Assembly: GCF_964355755.1 (NCBI RefSeq)
Contig: NC_092675.1
Coordinates: forward strand, 18,676,912-18,740,911
Source of the DNA: Antedon mediterranea
Lineage: Eukaryota > Echinodermata > Crinoidea > Comatulida > Antedonidae
Direction: 5' to 3'
Length of the DNA: 64,000 nt
Part shown: piece by piece, positions 60,971 to 64,000 of the stretch
How positions within the stretch are numbered: position 1 is the first letter of the stretch
Layout: each line of letters starts with the position of its first letter
The notes under the pieces: generated by a model
Seen by the model: the letters and a program-made list of their open reading frames with translations, nothing else
Databases searched by the model: none
What the model was told of the DNA's origin: nothing
Made by a program: the position numbers and the translations under genes

Positions 60971-61335
60971 AACTGGTACCCACACCAACTCGTACATGCC
61001 TCATTTTAAAGCCTACATTTTAACGGTAACATGCACTGTATTTTATTTATGATTTAAGCCATAGGCCGCTTCTACATGTTACATATTAGTAAGAAAACGT
61101 ACACAGTAATCAGTTTTAATAATACTCTAGTATTTCAAATGATCTACCTGCTGATTAATAATGGAACGATCCAAATGACCTACCAACCAATCAAATGATG
61201 ATCTGAGTTTTCTAGTTCCATTTTGGAACTAGAAAAATCAGATATTGATATCTGAGTTTTCTAGATCTAGAAAAGTCAGATATATCTGAGATCTGACTTT
61301 TCTAGATCTGAGTTTTCTAGACACCCATACTTATA

Positions 61336-62673
61336 GACTAACTTTAGGTTGTTTCTTCAGAAATTCCTATTTAGATCGTATTTAGAAGAAAATGTATAAA
61401 TGTATCTTGTAATATGAATCACCCAAGCCCTTGTAGACCTATTCTTGAATTATTACTCAGAAATCTTGTTCCATATGTGATAATCAACAAAATACAGCAT
61501 ATTTTGTAGGAAATGTCTATTAGTTCTGACATATCGAAAAGTATCTTCTTCAGCTCAGGTAGGAAAATACGGTGACAGTGTTCTAATACATCTGGTGCCA
61601 CCATTGAGATTCTTTTAGATTATGACTTATGACTGTTTAAAAATGGTAATAACAAACGACAGGATAACATTAAAATGTCAAACTCTGGAACACTCTCGGT
61701 CCAAATCGATGCAATAATGTATTCACGTTAGTTCAATAGTTTATTTAACCAACTGCATGCTGAAAAATGTTAGTAATTTAGAAAGAAGTTCACTAGGCAT
61801 GTTTTAATCTCGAATTGTTGATTTGCGCATGTGTATTCGCACTTCCTTCTGTTTGTAACGCACAACTGAATGTTTATTCATATACATTGAAAACAGTTCA
61901 AGTTCACAATTGAAACACGGGGTCAATTGAAATGTATTTATTACATTTATTATTTTGTGGAAACATGTTTATTACTATCACCATGTTTATTACGGATTAC
62001 TATAACTGACATTAACTTAAGTTCCAAACTAAACTCAGAATGTCTTGTGAGAGACATTTTTTTTAAAGTAACGTAATTTCAATTTCTCTTAAATTGTTCT
62101 GAGCCGCTTTTTAATATTTTATTAATTTTAGACAGATATTTACCAAATTCAAACCACTGAAAGAGAGAGCCTACAAAGGACCCCATTAAATTTTGGAGGC
62201 AATCCGGACCAGGATCCCAATTCTGGACCATTTTTAGGCTGCGGGATTATGGCCAAATTGTGACTGAATTGTCCTTACCAACTGAAAACTACGTTATAAA
62301 AATGCATTATAGACTCCCTGTTTATATAGCCTGTACACTTTAATTCGATATTTTAAGCGATATATATATTTAAAAACGGGGCTTAATGTTTGTTTGAGGT
62401 CGGCCATTGTAGGATGTAATCTCTTACCGATTGTATAGTTTCATCTCACCTACACTTTCTAATGTATTATTATAATAAATTTTTATGAATACTTTCCACG
62501 TTTGCTTATTCGCAGTGAATCGTCGTTATTTAGGTGCTAATTGTAATTGTGTCCTAAATAACATACTCTAACATTCGTGTAATTCAATTCCAGCGTTGCA
62601 GATATACTAAATGAAAATCATAATCATCATGGCCACGAACATTTTTTTAAGAAACACTAAATTCAAGGTTAAT
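61336..62673. other. AT-rich intergenic DNA, nothing recognised
   Basis: No supported feature. Confidence 0.4.
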
Positions 62674-62677
62674 TTAA

Positions 62678-63211
62678 AGATGTATTGTCCCTTTGACTAA
62701 TTCCCAAAAAATAAAAAATAAAATATTTCGAAAAAAAGTGGGTCATTTTGAAGTATCATAATAGTTATTAACTTTCAACAAAAATTAGCTGAAAAAAAAT
62801 CATTTAACTGAAATACAGACGTTTTTTTGTTCAAAAAATAACTTTGACTTCCAGTCAAAGTTTTTGATCAAAACATATCTCATAATGCAACGTGCTTGTT
62901 TGGCTACTCTGTATGAATAATCATAAAACTTCCTCGCGATCTGTGTAAGAACACATTCTCAACGGTACCGTGACGAGTTGTAAACAATTCTAATTAGCAT
63001 CATGCATAATGCATACTCGTGGTTTGAAATCTTTGTTTACTTTCGCTCGCGACGATTTTCCAGACGAAATGTAATCAAATTAATTTACCTGTTAATTACG
63101 TAAACTTGTTGTTTTGGCTCGAATTTCGACTTAAAGAGAATAACTTTAATATTTCTTTGATATGGTCAATTTAGATTTAGAATATTTTGACTTTCAAGAG
63201 ACAATACATCT
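62678..63211. mobile_element. 534-bp TTAA-flanked inverted-repeat element
   Basis: Ends AGATGTATTGTCC and the complement AGATGTATTGTCT, with TTAA on both sides (62674-62677 and 63212-63215). TTAA targets are used by piggyBac and Kolobok transposases (family knowledge). No ORF. Confidence 0.8.
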
Positions 63212-63215
63212 TTAA

Positions 63216-64000
63216 GCGAAAGCTGACTTTCTATTAGGTAACAATAACATTGAGTGGAGCAAGGCGAATATATTAAACTGCATAAATAAATATATGAATA
63301 CATTTATATTCTCTCTTGAGTAAGTTACGCTGAATATCAAGCAGAAGACAATAGATTTAAAAATAGAATAATTTGTGGTGCAAATTCCCATAGAAACAGT
63401 AACAATTCGTATTTGTTATATTAGTACGGCAATAAACTCGGTTTTAATGCGGTAAAACGCATCTAAACGTAGCTATAATGATGGTTTCAGTCATTTAAAG
63501 ATAGACACACAGTACGATAGCATTTATAAATAACACATACGAGACATGTTTTTCTAATGTTCAAACACATTAATTGAATAAATTGTATCTACGTAAAAAC
63601 GGTATTGAAGATTTACATTACGGTTTGCTTTGTTCATTTACCGATAATCGAATCCCCATAGAGGCAGAAAAATGTTAAGAAACAATTCGTTTTAAACCCT
63701 GTTATGAGTGCTAACTAAATGTCATACAGACAATCAGTAATGTTATCCCGTAGCAGTGCGGAGACGTGTCCCTGCAATTAAAACACTCTTTTGCCCTATA
63801 ATGATAAAATCAATACAGAAATATCGAGAAAAAAATTCAATCAGAATTCCCGCGTTTGTTTTAAAACCTTATTACTTAATTATTGATCCGTTCGAAGGAT
63901 CGGAACTGAAGACGGATGTCCTTTAGTAAATAATTGAAAATTGTAGACGGATTCGGAAGAAGTTTTCCGTTCCGTGAAATGGAACAAGTGTGAATGCAGC
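63216..64000. other. AT-rich DNA to the window end, nothing recognised
   Basis: No supported feature. Confidence 0.4.

Larger units (their letters stand above)
59174..61326. mobile_element. Mutator-like (MULE-type) non-autonomous element, 2153 bp, 9-bp target duplication
   Basis: Begins GGGTGTCTAGAAAAC and ends with its exact complement. It is flanked by ATACTTATA at 59165-59173 and 61327-61335. Long arms (about 59174-59438 and 61085-61326) are built from repeated palindromic units around TCTAGAAAACTCAGATATC, then GTTCCA(T/A)TTTGGAAC, TGGATCGTTCCATTATTA and CGTTTTCTTACTA. Long subrepeated TIRs and a 9-bp duplication are typical of MULEs (family knowledge). No transposase is present. The interior holds a MITE and a hAT-like element. 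Confidence 0.88.

Noticed and set aside
60079-61023. Overlapping frames of 73-150 codons on both strands
   Set aside because: They lie inside the hAT-like and MULE-like elements, run through G/C homopolymers and overlap each other. No domain is visible.

Overview
The window is AT-rich, intron-containing animal DNA (nuclear, not bacterial). Gene-sized introns with GT/AG borders, two class A peptide GPCR genes, Penelope-like and DIRS-order retroelements, many small inverted-repeat elements and the very frequent octamer TAGGCCTA suggest a marine invertebrate deuterostome, most likely an echinoderm. That assignment is inference from style and family content; no species is claimed.

Layout. (1) 2.5-5.4 kb, + strand: a four-exon neuropeptide receptor of the NPFF/QRFP-receptor type; its third intron carries an antisense LINE fragment and a second dispersed repeat. 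(2) 6.66-6.73 kb, - strand: a tRNA-like gene with an unusual AUC anticodon. (3) 6.97-13.17 kb: one Penelope-like element (PLE) flanked by a 12-bp target duplication, with an inverted copy of its own 3' tail at the 5' end. Its reverse transcriptase is split by a 3.3-kb inverted-repeat insertion. (4) 13.2-31.1 kb: mostly non-coding DNA with MITEs, LINE tails, a 970-bp inverted-repeat element that interrupts an older repeat, and tandem duplications. (5) 31.17-37.76 kb: a DIRS-order (Ngaro/PAT-like) tyrosine-recombinase retrotransposon with split direct repeats A1...B1-A2-B2 that look identical, inserted into the tRNA-like head of a SINE. Between its recombinase ORF and B1 lies a three-unit array carrying nine hairpins with one shared loop and three different stems, the most unusual structure in the window. 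(6) 38-47 kb: SINE pieces, twin CCGA/CAGA arrays and MITEs. (7) 47.67-48.75 kb, - strand: a second peptide GPCR with its coding sequence in one exon. (8) 49-64 kb: a long palindrome, tandem repeats and a 2.15-kb Mutator-like element with subrepeated inverted ends and a 9-bp target duplication (holding a nested MITE and a nested hAT-like element), then a TTAA-flanked 534-bp element.

The only host protein-coding genes I can support are the two receptors. The other convincing coding regions are the replication machinery of the PLE (reverse transcriptase plus GIY-YIG nuclease), the DIRS-like element (gag-like protein, RT-RNase H, tyrosine recombinase) and LINE remnants. In both large retroelements most reading-frame breaks are single-base indels in A or T runs. 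This may mean consensus sequence error rather than old decay.
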